64,000 nt of DNA from Labia minor (lineage: Eukaryota > Arthropoda > Insecta > Dermaptera > Spongiphoridae), in the NCBI GenBank assembly GCA_963082975.1, contig OY720346.1, positions 32,358,720 to 32,422,719 on the forward strand, written 5' to 3'. Position numbers and translations under genes: made by a program. Under the pieces are notes generated by a model. It had not been told where the DNA came from. It was given only the letters and a program-made list of their open reading frames with translations, and ran no database searches. Shown in pieces: positions 46,227-55,576 of the stretch (position 1 is the first letter of the stretch; every line of letters begins with the position of its first letter).

Positions 46227-46688
46227 CAAGGGCGGGGTGAAAAGTTTCTGGCTTGAGTAAGAAAAACGATGTTTTAAAATTTTTTTTTTTTGCTTTATTT
46301 TTCAACATAATCTCCATCAACATGATACATTTCTCATAACGTTGTTATAATTTAGTTAATTAATTTAATTAATTAATGAATTAAATTTAATTTAAGTCTC
46401 ATCAACAGTTATGAATCGAAGCAAAAATTTGTTTGGATTACGCCTACAACGCCAAATTCTCAATAGAAATGGTTTTTCGAAGCAGTTTTTGGTCTAACGT
46501 TAGCAAACGCGGCAACCACCTTACACACAACTTTCCATGTTCAAATGATTGTGCAAAACATTTCGCACAGGTTCAGCTGACATCGTACAGGTCTCAGCTA
46601 TCTTGAATGTTGAAAAATAAAGCAAAAAAAAAAAATTTAAAAACATCGTTTTTCTTGGTCAGGCCGGAAACTTTTCACCCCACCCTCG
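46227..46688 (-). mobile_element. mariner remnant between TA duplicates
   Basis: The ends CAAGGGCGGGGTGAAAAGTT and the complement of CGAGGGTGGGGTGAAAAGTT extend for about 80 bp of inverted similarity. TA flanks both sides (46225-46226 and 46689-46690). The minus strand between about 46400 and 46610 reads, with stops, fragments such as CTMSAEPVRNVLHNHLNMES and RNPNKFLLRFITVDET. These are the part of a mariner transposase around the first catalytic Asp. The rest is lost, and an A+T-rich filler lies at 46350-46395. It sits next to, and probably inside, the Helitron-like piece at 46691-46860. Confidence 0.75.
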
Positions 46689-46690
46689 TA

Positions 46691-46860
46691 ATCGGTTCAG
46701 CAAATGTTGGGTCTATAATGTCACAACTTTTACAACAGACATAAACAAACATGAAAAATTATAAAATCACTTTTGGATTCTAGAGTTTATGAAACGTAAA
46801 GAAATTCAAATTTAGAACAACGTACAGACAAAAAACTTTTTTATATGCTTATATAGATAT
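46691..46860 (-). repeat. Helitron-like left-end fragment
   Basis: Reverse copy of the left part of 41363-42167: GAACCGATT at the mariner border, then phrases matching ATGAACTCTAGAATCCAAAA and the GTCTGT/TTTTTCATGT region. Confidence 0.55.
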
Positions 46861-48148
46861 TTGCATAACTTATTTTTAAATAAATTATACAAATTTTGTA
46901 TATATATTAGATTAATATATTTTGTTTCAATTATTCTTTGTATAAATTTAAATGATATTTTTCTTATGTGATGGTTTTCTTATTTAATTATGGAAAGACT
47001 TTTAATATTTTTTTTCTTTGTAATTAAAATAATCAAAAAAATAATATAATATTAATAACAGAATTAAATATAATAAATATAAATAATAAAAACAAATTTT
47101 GTATATATATTAGATTAATATATTTTTGTTTCAATTATTCTTTGTAGAAATATATATTTTTTATTATGTTTTTAATTTCTTTTGTGATTCTCTCAGTTCA
47201 AAAGAGAAAGAGAGAGTGCGAGAGAAAACGGACAAAGGATTATCTGATAATTGAATGAAAATGATGAAACCCCGAGAGTTGTTGAATTTACGTTACCCTG
47301 GACACACGTTTAATTTAGATCTTAGGGTCACGTAAAGGACCCAACCGACGACACCCTTTCTCAACAGATCTGACTAGAATTTATATTATTTACATAATTA
47401 AATTCATTAATGTACAAACAACATTCAGCCTCCTCCACTCTCTCCCTTATATTAGCATTTTCTTTTAAAAATAATACCCACCCCCTTACCCATTCTCGGT
47501 ATAAATCAAATAGATGGTAATCATTACCCTACCACCCATCATCTTCGTATATGATTTGAATTCAATCTATCTATCTATATCTATCTATATAGGTATTATT
47601 ATTATATGTCTAAATGGGAAGACATGTTCTTATTGAATTACATATAATTTGCATATTTGCATTCATTGAATGTATTATTCTATTAAAAGACCTTTGGTAC
47701 GTATTATATTCATTTGAGCGGGATGAGATTAACATTGTGTTGAATATAAATCAATCCTCCTTTCAATAGAATTAAATTACACAGATTAGCTACTTAAATT
47801 AAGAAGCAATTTAAATATAATTAAAATGACAATTTAGTCATAAAATATGTATCAACAAAAAAATAAATTTATAATACTTAATAAAATAAAAAATTGATTT
47901 TAAACAAATCTTTTTTTTAATTATGCATTTTTAATTATACATTGAGAAAAGAGTAATTTAAAAAAATTTTCAAAAAAATAGTGTTTGAAGTTCTGGAACA
48001 GAAAAAAATTTTCTGACAATGAGAAACCTAAAGATAAAACACAATGTCAATCAATTCAGACATGAAACTTGGTTGAATTATATAAAATTATCTCCTCTTT
48101 ACAGCTATTAATATAATAGACAATTTTTTTAAAAACCTACTTATTGCT
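46861..48148. other. A+T-rich DNA with one more complex island
   Basis: The block at about 47190-47560 is GA-rich at its left, contains the palindrome TTATCTGATAA, and is less A+T-rich than its flanks. No exon could be defined. The rest holds nothing recognisable. Confidence 0.35.
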
Positions 48149-48185
48149 GACAGTGCTGTCATCTATAGGAAAAACAAATTTTAGG

Positions 48186-48203
48186 GGCACCTATAGATGA
48201 CAC
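48186..48203. repeat. 18-bp inverted repeat, left member
   Basis: GGCACCTATAGATGACAC, the exact reverse complement of 52758-52775. A shorter inverted partner (TGTCATCTATAGG) lies at 48157-48169. Confidence 0.8.
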
Positions 48204-48448
48204 GGTTGATAAAAAAGATACTTTTCAAAATTAGGTGTTTAAATTGAAGTGATTTATATCTATATTAAGTCTATTTTATAATGTAGTTATTAAATTCTTG
48301 ATAAATATGAAAATAAATATATAAAATACTAATAAAGAACATTAGTTACCTTAAGGTTATCTTTAAGATTTGTGTAAAAAATCAATTGTTGACGATCCTG
48401 TCTGCTTTTCAAGTTAAAAGAAAAAAAATAGGGCGACTTACTGTATTG

Positions 48449-48456
48449 TTGTAGGA
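48449..48456. repeat. 8-bp target-site duplication of hAT B, left
   Basis: TTGTAGGA; identical copy at 51749-51756. Confidence 0.95.
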
Positions 48457-51400
48457 CATAGGTTCTTAAACTTATGTACTCCACGGACCCCCACTTGAAA
48501 AAATTTTTTTTGACGGACCCCCATCACAACTTTAGGTACTTTACGTCATTTTATTAATTAATTTCTGGCTTACGATCTCATAAGGACAAGGATATATGAT
48601 GAATATTTCTAACAGTGATTGGTGAATAACGATTTTTTTGCATATTGTAGAACACATTTTATTAGAAATTATAATATTGAAGAAAGAAAATACAAACATT
48701 GTCATAGCAACAAATCTCACAAATTATAATGGGTACTTACATTAAATTCATATAAATATTTTATAATTTTTTTCAGAAAATATTAAATAAGAAATATTTT
48801 AAAAAATAACTGCATCTATCTCATTAAATATAACTTACATATTTAATGAGATGTATGCAGTTGTTTTCTTGAAACAAGAATCTCAATATCTGGCTTAATA
48901 TTGGAAACTTTTAATCTAAGATCCGGCTCTACATTTAATTTGTTTCTATATTTAGACTTAATATAAAATAGTACCGAAAAAGCTTGTTCGCATAAATATG
49001 TTGTGCAGAATGGAATCAAGTGTTGAAGTGCTTTATTTGCAAGCGCAGGATAATCTGACCTGAGAAGTAACCAAAAGTTGCTCAATTCAGTTTTGTTAAA
49101 TTTTAGTTTATAAGTTGTATCACATGATAATTCCACGAGAATATCTTGTTCAGGTGCAGATAAATGTTTAGCATTTGTAATTTCCATATTAAATGGATCT
49201 CTGATCCAGTTATTGCAAGGATCAGGAGTAGAAAAATACTTCCTGAAGTTGCTTTTCAAAGTAATTAAATGTTCAACAAATAATTGACGCGTTTGATTAA
49301 GCAATTTTTCACTGGAGCTTTCTATGAAATCATTGAGAGTTGGAAAAGACTCATATACACCGTTCTGGATGCGTTTCGACCACAAGTCGATTTTTTTAAT
49401 CATTGCTTCTATTTTATCTTCAACTTTAAATATATTTACAACAGTACCTTGCAGGCTCAAATTAAGTTTGTTCAATTTTGTAAAAATATCAGTCAAGTAA
49501 GCCACCTTAGCTAACCAGATAAAATCATTGAAACATTCGGTCAGTTCAAAATGCGCATCTATTAAAAACAATCGTATTTCATCTCGAAGCTCAAAAAGGC
49601 GAATGAGTACTTTCCCGCGGGACAACCAACGTACATCTGTATGTAATAATAAATGTGTATGTTGACTACCCATTTCCTCACACAAAATTTTAAAAACTCT
49701 GGAATTAAGTGGACGAGCCTTAATGAAATTGACAATTTTAACTACTTCGTCTAATGTTCTTTTCAAATCTGGTGACATATTTTTGGCTGCTAATGATTCT
49801 CTGTGAATGCAGCAATGATTCCAAACAACCTGAGGCGCAACATTTTTAATAAGAGCAATCAATCCAGTTCTTGTACCTGACATTGCACGAGCACCATCAG
49901 TGCAAATTCCAACACATTTTGGCCACTCTATTTCATTTTCGGTTATAAAATTATTCAAACTGTTAAATATGTCATTAGCTGTCGTTCGTGAAGGTAGTGA
50001 ATCACAAAACAATACATCTTCTTGTATTTGATTTTCAAACTCATATCTAATGAAAGCTAACAAATTGGCATTATTAGTGACATCAGTACTTTCATCCAAT
50101 TGTAATGAGTAATAGTGACTTTTGCGCACTCTCGATATTAATTCTTCTTTTATATTACATGACATGTCTTCAATCCTATTCTTAACCGTATCATTTGATA
50201 ATGAAATCAAATTTATATCGTTTGCTGCTTTAGTTCCTAACATTATATTTGTAATTACTTTTGTAGCAGGAAGAATTAATTGCTCTGCTATATTATGCGG
50301 CTTTCCTGCTTTAGCAATAAGTAGAGCTACTTCATATGATGCCATTACTGCTTTCTTACTCATACCACCAGATCCCGTCTTTACCATCAATCTCTGACTT
50401 GAATTAAGTTCTTCTTTTTTCATTTTAAAAAATTCGATAGACTTACTAACATGCTCGCTGTGCTTTGTTTGTAAATGACGTCTGAGATTAGCAGGTTTCA
50501 TACTTTCATTGGATAAACTTTCCTGACATAGAACGCAGACTGGTCTTTCCACATCATTGTTGCAAATATAAGTAAATCCAAATGATAAATAATCATCCGA
50601 ATATTTTCTAGTTTTGCGTTTCTTGGTAGAGTTTGCTGTTGATGCCTCATCATCTGATTCTTTCCGTTTCTGTGTTGAACCAGTTTGTAGCCAACGATCC
50701 ATTTTATGGAGTAATTTATTAACATTGAACTACAATAATATAAATATAATATAAATATAATATAAATATAACGAATTATTATTTACTAGCTATGTTTTAA
50801 TATGATTTTATATGAATGTTTTAATATCATTTTAAATGAATGTTTTAAATCATTTTAATAAATGTTTTAAATCATTTTAAATAAATGATTTAATATCATT
50901 TTAAATTTGATTCTAAAATATTATTAATTTCGTAATTTGATTCTAAAATATTATTAATTTCGTAATTTGATTCTAAAATATTATTAAAATAAATATTTTT
51001 TATTCATAAAACTAACTTATACTTACTCTCAAAAACAGCCTTTCTGGGAAATTGCAAAATGTGTTTAGTGTTTTTATAAAATAATGATCATGCAAATTAC
51101 ACTAAAAATTAAAAAAAATTATTAGCTATAATAAACTATTATTAGCTATAATTTAATTATAATTAATTAAATTAATAAAAATAATTTAAAGATACAACTC
51201 GTTGAGAAATGAACTTATAATTAACATTAATAAAAATAATTTAAAGATACAACTCGTTGAGAAATGAACTTATAATTAACATTTGCTTTAAAACTGTTTA
51301 AAACCCCAGAGTGGACGCTGACAATTTGGGTTTTTCCGGGTAAGACTGTCCCCTCCCCTGGTTTTCCCCAATAACAAAGTGAAAGAAAATTCCCTTATAT

Positions 51401-51748
51401 GCCTCCCCTTCCGAGCCCCTAAGAGGGGTTATTTTAAAGGAACAATCGAAAAATGATTTTAAATGAATGAATGGATGAAAATTCAAATTTTATATATAGT
51501 TTTTTATATATGTTTATTTATTCACAAAAAATTAATTGACATAATTATCAATTTAATAAAATAAAATAGTATTATTAATAGTATTAAATTATAGCCGTAA
51601 TTCTCTAGGAGGATATAGTTACACAATGAACTTTAAATATTTATATATGTATATATTTTTACGATGATTTTTTTCCGAGGACCGCGGACCCCCAGTAAAG
51701 GCTTCGCGGACCCCCAGGGGTCCGCGGACCACAGTTTAAGAACCACTG
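48457..51748 (-). mobile_element. hAT element, copy B (apparently complete)
   Basis: 3292 bp with inverted ends (CATAGGTTCTTAAACT on the left, complement of CAGTGGTTCTTAAACT on the right) and a perfect 8-bp target duplication different from that of copy A. Ends, non-coding parts and gene are near-identical to A, in the opposite orientation. All parts needed for transposition (termini, subterminal GGTCCGCGGACC palindromes and an uninterrupted transposase frame) are present. It is the best candidate for a recently or currently active element in the window. Confidence 0.95.
48843..50702 (-). CDS. hAT transposase with BED zinc finger (ZBED5/SCAND3-like)
   Basis: An uninterrupted 619-residue frame from ATG 50702. 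A short basic N-terminus (KKRKTRK, residues 27-33) may be a nuclear localisation signal. A BED-type zinc finger follows: Cys56-X2-Cys59, then His76-X4-His81. The RNase H-like core shows QLDESTD (Asp203), CTDGARAMSG (Asp269), the conserved NHCCIHRESL (295-304) and DVRWLSRG (356-363). The C-terminal dimerisation region contains TTYLCEQAFSVL, with the putative third acid Glu572. Size and order fit hAT transposases of the Buster/ZBED5-like type, which cut and paste the element and leave 8-bp duplications, as seen here. The domesticated vertebrate relatives suggest the name, but terminal repeats show that this is a transposon. Confidence 0.93.
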   Translation of the reverse strand: MDRWLQTGSTQKRKESDDEASTANSTKKRKTRKYSDDYLSFGFTYICNNDVERPVCVLCQESLSNESMKPANLRRHLQTKHSEHVSKSIEFFKMKKEELNSSQRLMVKTGSGGMSKKAVMASYEVALLIAKAGKPHNIAEQLILPATKVITNIMLGTKAANDINLISLSNDTVKNRIEDMSCNIKEELISRVRKSHYYSLQLDESTDVTNNANLLAFIRYEFENQIQEDVLFCDSLPSRTTANDIFNSLNNFITENEIEWPKCVGICTDGARAMSGTRTGLIALIKNVAPQVVWNHCCIHRESLAAKNMSPDLKRTLDEVVKIVNFIKARPLNSRVFKILCEEMGSQHTHLLLHTDVRWLSRGKVLIRLFELRDEIRLFLIDAHFELTECFNDFIWLAKVAYLTDIFTKLNKLNLSLQGTVVNIFKVEDKIEAMIKKIDLWSKRIQNGVYESFPTLNDFIESSSEKLLNQTRQLFVEHLITLKSNFRKYFSTPDPCNNWIRDPFNMEITNAKHLSAPEQDILVELSCDTTYKLKFNKTELSNFWLLLRSDYPALANKALQHLIPFCTTYLCEQAFSVLFYIKSKYRNKLNVEPDLRLKVSNIKPDIEILVSRKQLHTSH

Positions 51749-51756
51749 TTGTAGGA
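51749..51756. repeat. 8-bp target-site duplication of hAT B, right
   Basis: TTGTAGGA, matching 48449-48456. Confidence 0.95.
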
Positions 51757-52030
51757 TATCTCAGGTGTGTAAGGATGACTAATCGAGCCAAACGTTGGGC
51801 TGCCACTTTGTAAGGAGGACCGTTTCAAGTTGGGGTCACTTTGTAGACGATCCTCTTACGTTGGGTGCCAATTTATAAGGGGATCTAAGTATGAGGCACT
51901 TGTAATGATCCACGATGACCGTGAATTGTTAATTATGTTAAGTTAATGATGGGCGCCAACTTTGGATATCCCAAAGTATAAAAGAGTGTTGAAAAATTAA
52001 GGGAAAAGGGAAAACACAATAATAATGTTC
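51757..52030 (-). other. retroelement leader-like sequence with three PBS-like motifs
   Basis: On the minus strand, TTGGCGCCCATCA (near 51950-51962), GGCACCCAACGT and GGCAGCCCAACGT resemble repeated primer-binding-site sequences (TGGCGCCCAAC type) of LTR elements. The three are spaced over about 170 bp. No LTR pair or gag could be found. hAT B inserted at the left edge of this block. Confidence 0.3.
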
Positions 52031-52146
52031 ACATTAATTTACTTTAATTAACTAGATAAAAATTAACAAATTAAATATACAAATTTTAAATAGAAAAATA
52101 AGAAAATGTAATTCACTATTATCACTGGAATTAGCAGAAATAATTA

Positions 52147-52443
52147 TCACAGGGTGTGATGATAAGGATTATACACAAATAATTATATCACGGGACGTGA
52201 TAAGTATAGGTTATATCAGGATGATATCACTTGTTCGACTGTATCACAGGGTGTGATGATAAAAATGATTATATACAAAATAATTATATCACGGGACGTG
52301 ATAAATACCAGGTCATATCGGGATGATATCACTTGTTCTACTGTATCACAGGGTGTGATGGTAAAAATGATTATATACAAAATAATTATATCACGGGACG
52401 TGATAAGTACAGGTCATATCGGGATGATATCACTAGTTCCACT
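52147..52443. repeat. three-unit tandem repeat (97-102 bp) with dyads
   Basis: Units start at 52147, 52244 and 52346. Each contains ATCACAGGGTGTGAT and, about 30-40 bp later, TATCACGGGACGTGATA. Both are inverted repeats of 6-7 bp around a 3-bp centre. Each also contains GATGATATCAC. Open frames across it are by-products. Confidence 0.9.
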
Positions 52444-52979
52444 GTCCATTCTCAACTGTCTAAAAATATTAAAAATTTGGAGGGATGGTACCTCCCCTTA
52501 GTAGAAATATAATTCTATATATATATTACATTTTAAGAATAATGCGACCAAATAACTTTGTTAATAAATAAGAAAATAGGAAAACAAAATAAACTAAAAA
52601 AATAGACAAACAAAATAAAATGTATAATAAAAAAAAATAAATTCGAATATAAATACTTTTTCCGTTACAGGTGGTGGAAAAACAAAACTATCATTTAAAA
52701 AAAAAAAATTCCGCGTATGTTTTAAAATTTGCTTATTTTTTTAGTTTAAATTCAAAAGTGTCATCTATAGGTGCCATTACCTTAATAGATTTATTTTTAT
52801 TAACCATTAATATTTTTTCATAGTTTTATTAAACATCTAAATTAAACAAAAACCATTTTTTCAAAATGCTACGAAATAATTTTGCTGTAAGTATTCATGG
52901 TGATAAATAATTTTTTTGTAAATATAGGGAGTAACTAGTATAACAACCTGTACTTATAATTTAAATAATAATATCCTTC
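52444..52979. other. A+T-rich DNA
   Basis: Contains the right member of the 18-bp inverted repeat (52758-52775). Nothing else is supported. Confidence 0.45.
52758..52775. repeat. 18-bp inverted repeat, right member
   Basis: GTGTCATCTATAGGTGCC, exact reverse complement of 48186-48203. The pair encloses hAT B, the leader-like block and the tandem repeat. Confidence 0.8.
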
Positions 52980-53463
52980 TTTTTACTATTTCGCCGGAGA
53001 TAGTTTATTGCGATCACGAAAATTTTCGATGCCAAAAACGGTTTGAGCTAGAATAACAAAATTTGGTATAGGGGCATTAATCAAAAATCATAGTTTCCTA
53101 TCAACTTTTAAGAAATGTAGCTCATTCGGAAGAGGGTCATTACTTACGGTCTAAACTGACCGTAAAAATAAAGATATATTTTTGATAATTTTTCACATTA
53201 TTAAAAATTGTATAAAACTGCTATATATAGAATTTCAGCTTGATTGAATCGCTGAAAGTACCAGAATTAATTTTTTAACACTGCAAATCTCACGCGCCAA
53301 CACGTGACGTGGTGCCATCAACAAAGAGCCAAACATGCGCTGGTTTAATAAATATGATTGATTAATTTTAATTTATAATTTAATTAATTTAATTTAATTT
53401 AAATTAATATATGTTATTTAATCCAATTCAAATTTGCGAGATAGTCGAGTGGAGACACTCCAG
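52980..53463 (+). repeat. Rep2 family, longest copy b
   Basis: Runs from GATCACGAAAATTTTCGATG through CTAAACTGACCGTAAAAATA, AATTTCAGCTTGATTGAAT and CGCCAACACGTGACGTGG to GCGAGATAGTCGAGTGGAG and ACACTCC. Other copies: 11887-12043, 14319-14584, 55041-55220, 57966-58177 (left part only) and 59349-59392. No coding capacity; the class is unknown. Confidence 0.75.
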
Positions 53464-53772
53464 CTAATTTTTTATCATTGTCAATTTTTAAAATTTTATT
53501 TTAATTAAGAAATTCCTTTTGGATTGTTCATTTAACAATGAATTTTAGTTTTTTAAATTATTTGTATTTTGTTAGAAAGGATAGATACAATTTCTAATAG
53601 AAAAATAATAAATAATAACAATAGATAAGAAATTGAACAAAGTCATAAATATTACAAAATGTCAAAATTTTAAAAATAGCCTAAACATTTTCAATTATAT
53701 TTATGAAATTATTTGAAAGAAAAAAAATATTATTTTTTTTTCAAATTTTTGTTTATTTTGAATTGAAAAGAT
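53464..53772. other. A+T-rich upstream region of the small gene
   Basis: No repeat or open frame is recognised between Rep2 copy b and the promoter elements. Confidence 0.4.
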
Positions 53773-53910
53773 TTACCTGAATATTTTGGCTATTCAAAGG
53801 GTCAAAACAAAATAACAATACAAAAGGTACCTGTATAACCCATGCAAATTGGATTCCTTTGTTAAAAAGGGAGTATATATACAGAAAATTTCTGTTGAGA
53901 GTCATTCAGT
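53773..53910 (+). promoter_or_regulatory. core promoter and upstream sites of the small gene
   Basis: A TATA box (TATATATA, 53874-53881) lies 34 bp before the A of an arthropod-type initiator, TCAGT (53906-53910). Upstream are an octamer ATGCAAAT (53842-53849, POU site) and, seven bases after its end, CCTTTGTT (53856-53863, Sox-type site). TTACCTG (53773-53779) and GTACCTG (53827-53833) are complements of CAGGTAA and CAGGTAC. The first of these is a TAGteam/Zelda-type heptamer. The TATA/initiator spacing is the strongest evidence; the factor sites are sequence matches only. Confidence 0.55.
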
Positions 53911-54049
53911 GCTCATTTCTCTTAGCAAGCAGTTGCTCTCAAGAAATTTTCTGACCAACACAACCAAACAATCTTCAATATTGCTTTCCTCATCGGTCCT
54001 CTTCATTTTATTATATATATAATTATTTTTGTTTTTTTTTGATTTCAGA

Positions 54050-54361
54050 ATGGATTTAAAACAGGAGTGGAATGTTCTTCACAATATCATAGAAGAAGGA
54101 CTCAATTACTATCATAGACGACATTTCGACGTTTTCCACGATGAATCAATAAGAATTGAAACCCCGGAAAGGTTAGTTGGTGGTGACATCAATTTTTTAG
54201 ACATAATGGCAAATAAAGAAAATATTCCGCCGAACGAGGATGACATCGAGACGGTGATCAATCACCCGATTAATCGTCGGCGGACCAGGAGAAGAAATCT
54301 GGACTTAACAAGTCATAGAGTCCATAGAAAAAGAAATTACTATTATAATTTAAGAATTTAA
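54050..54361 (+). CDS. uncharacterised 103-aa protein with KEN box and RxL motif
   Basis: The ATG at 54050 opens 103 codons to TAA 54359-54361. It lies 142 bp below the inferred transcription start. I chose this ATG because the frame upstream is a T-rich tract without another ATG. The protein is not recognised. It has an N-terminal hydrophilic helix-like part, ETPER (Thr38-Pro39, a possible CDK site), a KEN sequence at 56-58 followed by IPP, a basic run RRRTRRR (76-82) that could be a nuclear signal, and RNLDL (82-86), which fits the RxLxL cyclin-docking pattern. Together these hint at a short-lived cell-cycle regulator, but each motif is short and could be chance. TTTTGATTTCAG just before the ATG looks like a 3' splice site, so a 5' intron is possible although no good donor is seen in the leader. 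Confidence 0.6.
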   Translation: MDLKQEWNVLHNIIEEGLNYYHRRHFDVFHDESIRIETPERLVGGDINFLDIMANKENIPPNEDDIETVINHPINRRRTRRRNLDLTSHRVHRKRNYYYNLRI

Positions 54362-54496
54362 TTATTCTTTTATATAATATCTGATTTTTATTTTGTTATA
54401 AATAATGTAAAATCTATATAATATTACTATTCTCCAATCCTATGTAAATATTATATTATATTAATATAATTGTGTGTATTCTTAATTTTATATTTT

Positions 54497-54502
54497 AATA
54501 AA
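54497..54502 (+). terminator. polyadenylation signal of the small gene
   Basis: AATAAA 136 bp after the stop codon, in A+T-rich sequence with T-rich downstream DNA. The hexamer is common in such DNA, so the call depends on its position. Confidence 0.4.
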
Positions 54503-55040
54503 TATTTTTGTATATAAGTAAATTAATTTTTGAATTTTTCATTAAAACTCCTTATATTCCTTTCCACAACCTTAAAGGATATTTTAACTTGATCAAAAAA
54601 AAAAAACAATTTATATATAATTAAAATATTAATTTTAAATATTAAAAAATATATTTGATATATCCTAGCAAACAATAAACTTTTTTAATCCTCTATAAAA
54701 TAGATTTTATAAAATTAATTTAATTTTTATTTTTTCATATGGGAAACATATGTATATTAAAATTTACATTCAATTAAATTATATATCAATTAACATTGAT
54801 TTTAAATAACCTATATTTAGTTTTAGAAAAAATTAATAATTAAATCTAAAATTTTTGCAAAAATAAATGTTAAAAATTTGTCAATAAACCTTGTACAAAG
54901 GCCCCTCTTAACGCCCACCAATGAATACCTTGGAATAATAATAATTAAATTATTATCTCTCCTATTAATTAACTATTAATGATTTATATTTGAAAAGGGA
55001 ATGGAAGATTACCAAGGGGTATAAAAGCAAGGACGGATTT
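54503..55040. other. A+T-rich DNA, nothing recognised
   Basis: No supported feature between the small gene and Rep2 copy d. Confidence 0.5.
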
Positions 55041-55220
55041 TTAACCTGACGCGCCAACACGTGACGTGGTGCCATTAACAGAGCCAAACTTCCGCTGGTT
55101 TAATAAATATTATTTATTAATTTTAATTTATAATTTATAATTAATTAAATTTAATTTAAATATAATATAAGTTATTTAATCCAATTCAAATTGCGAGATA
55201 GTCAAGTGGAGACACTCCAA
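55041..55220 (+). repeat. Rep2 family, partial copy d
   Basis: Right-hand part of Rep2, from CGCCAACACGTGACGTGG to GTGGAGACACTCC, same orientation as copy b. Confidence 0.75.
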
Positions 55221-55576
55221 CTATAATTTATATAGATATCGTACTGACAACTTAACAAGAAGACTTAAAAGACTTCAACCTTATGACACAATTAGACCCT
55301 AGCCATATCTCCATGAATGCTGTCCCCTTCTCTCTCTTTCTTAATTATATCCAAATCCATTTCCTTATTTCTTCTCCTGACCACCCTAATTTCTACTTTG
55401 CTTTCTTTTTTTCCTCCCTTCAAGCAATCATTTTTCCTAAAGTGTATATAAGTTATAAATTATTATTGTATTTTGAATGTATTATCTATATAATATGAGA
55501 TATTTTATTATTGCCCTATCTGAGGGCAGATGTGAAAATTTATTTTGGAAAATAAAAAAAATAAAATAAATAAATT
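55221..55576. other. unclassified A+T-rich stretch
   Basis: The 71-codon frame from 55283 is Ser-, Phe- and Tyr-rich with no recognised domain and is not called. Confidence 0.4.

Noticed and set aside
47190-47560. A microRNA gene in the more complex island
   Set aside because: I looked for common insect miRNA seeds and a 60-80-nt hairpin here and elsewhere and found none I could support.
52147-52443. CRISPR-like array
   Set aside because: Only three long contiguous units without spacers, in a eukaryotic repeat-rich setting.
52253-52501. 82-codon frame over the tandem repeat
   Set aside because: Its protein repeats because the DNA repeats; the unit lengths (97 and 102) are not conserved in frame.
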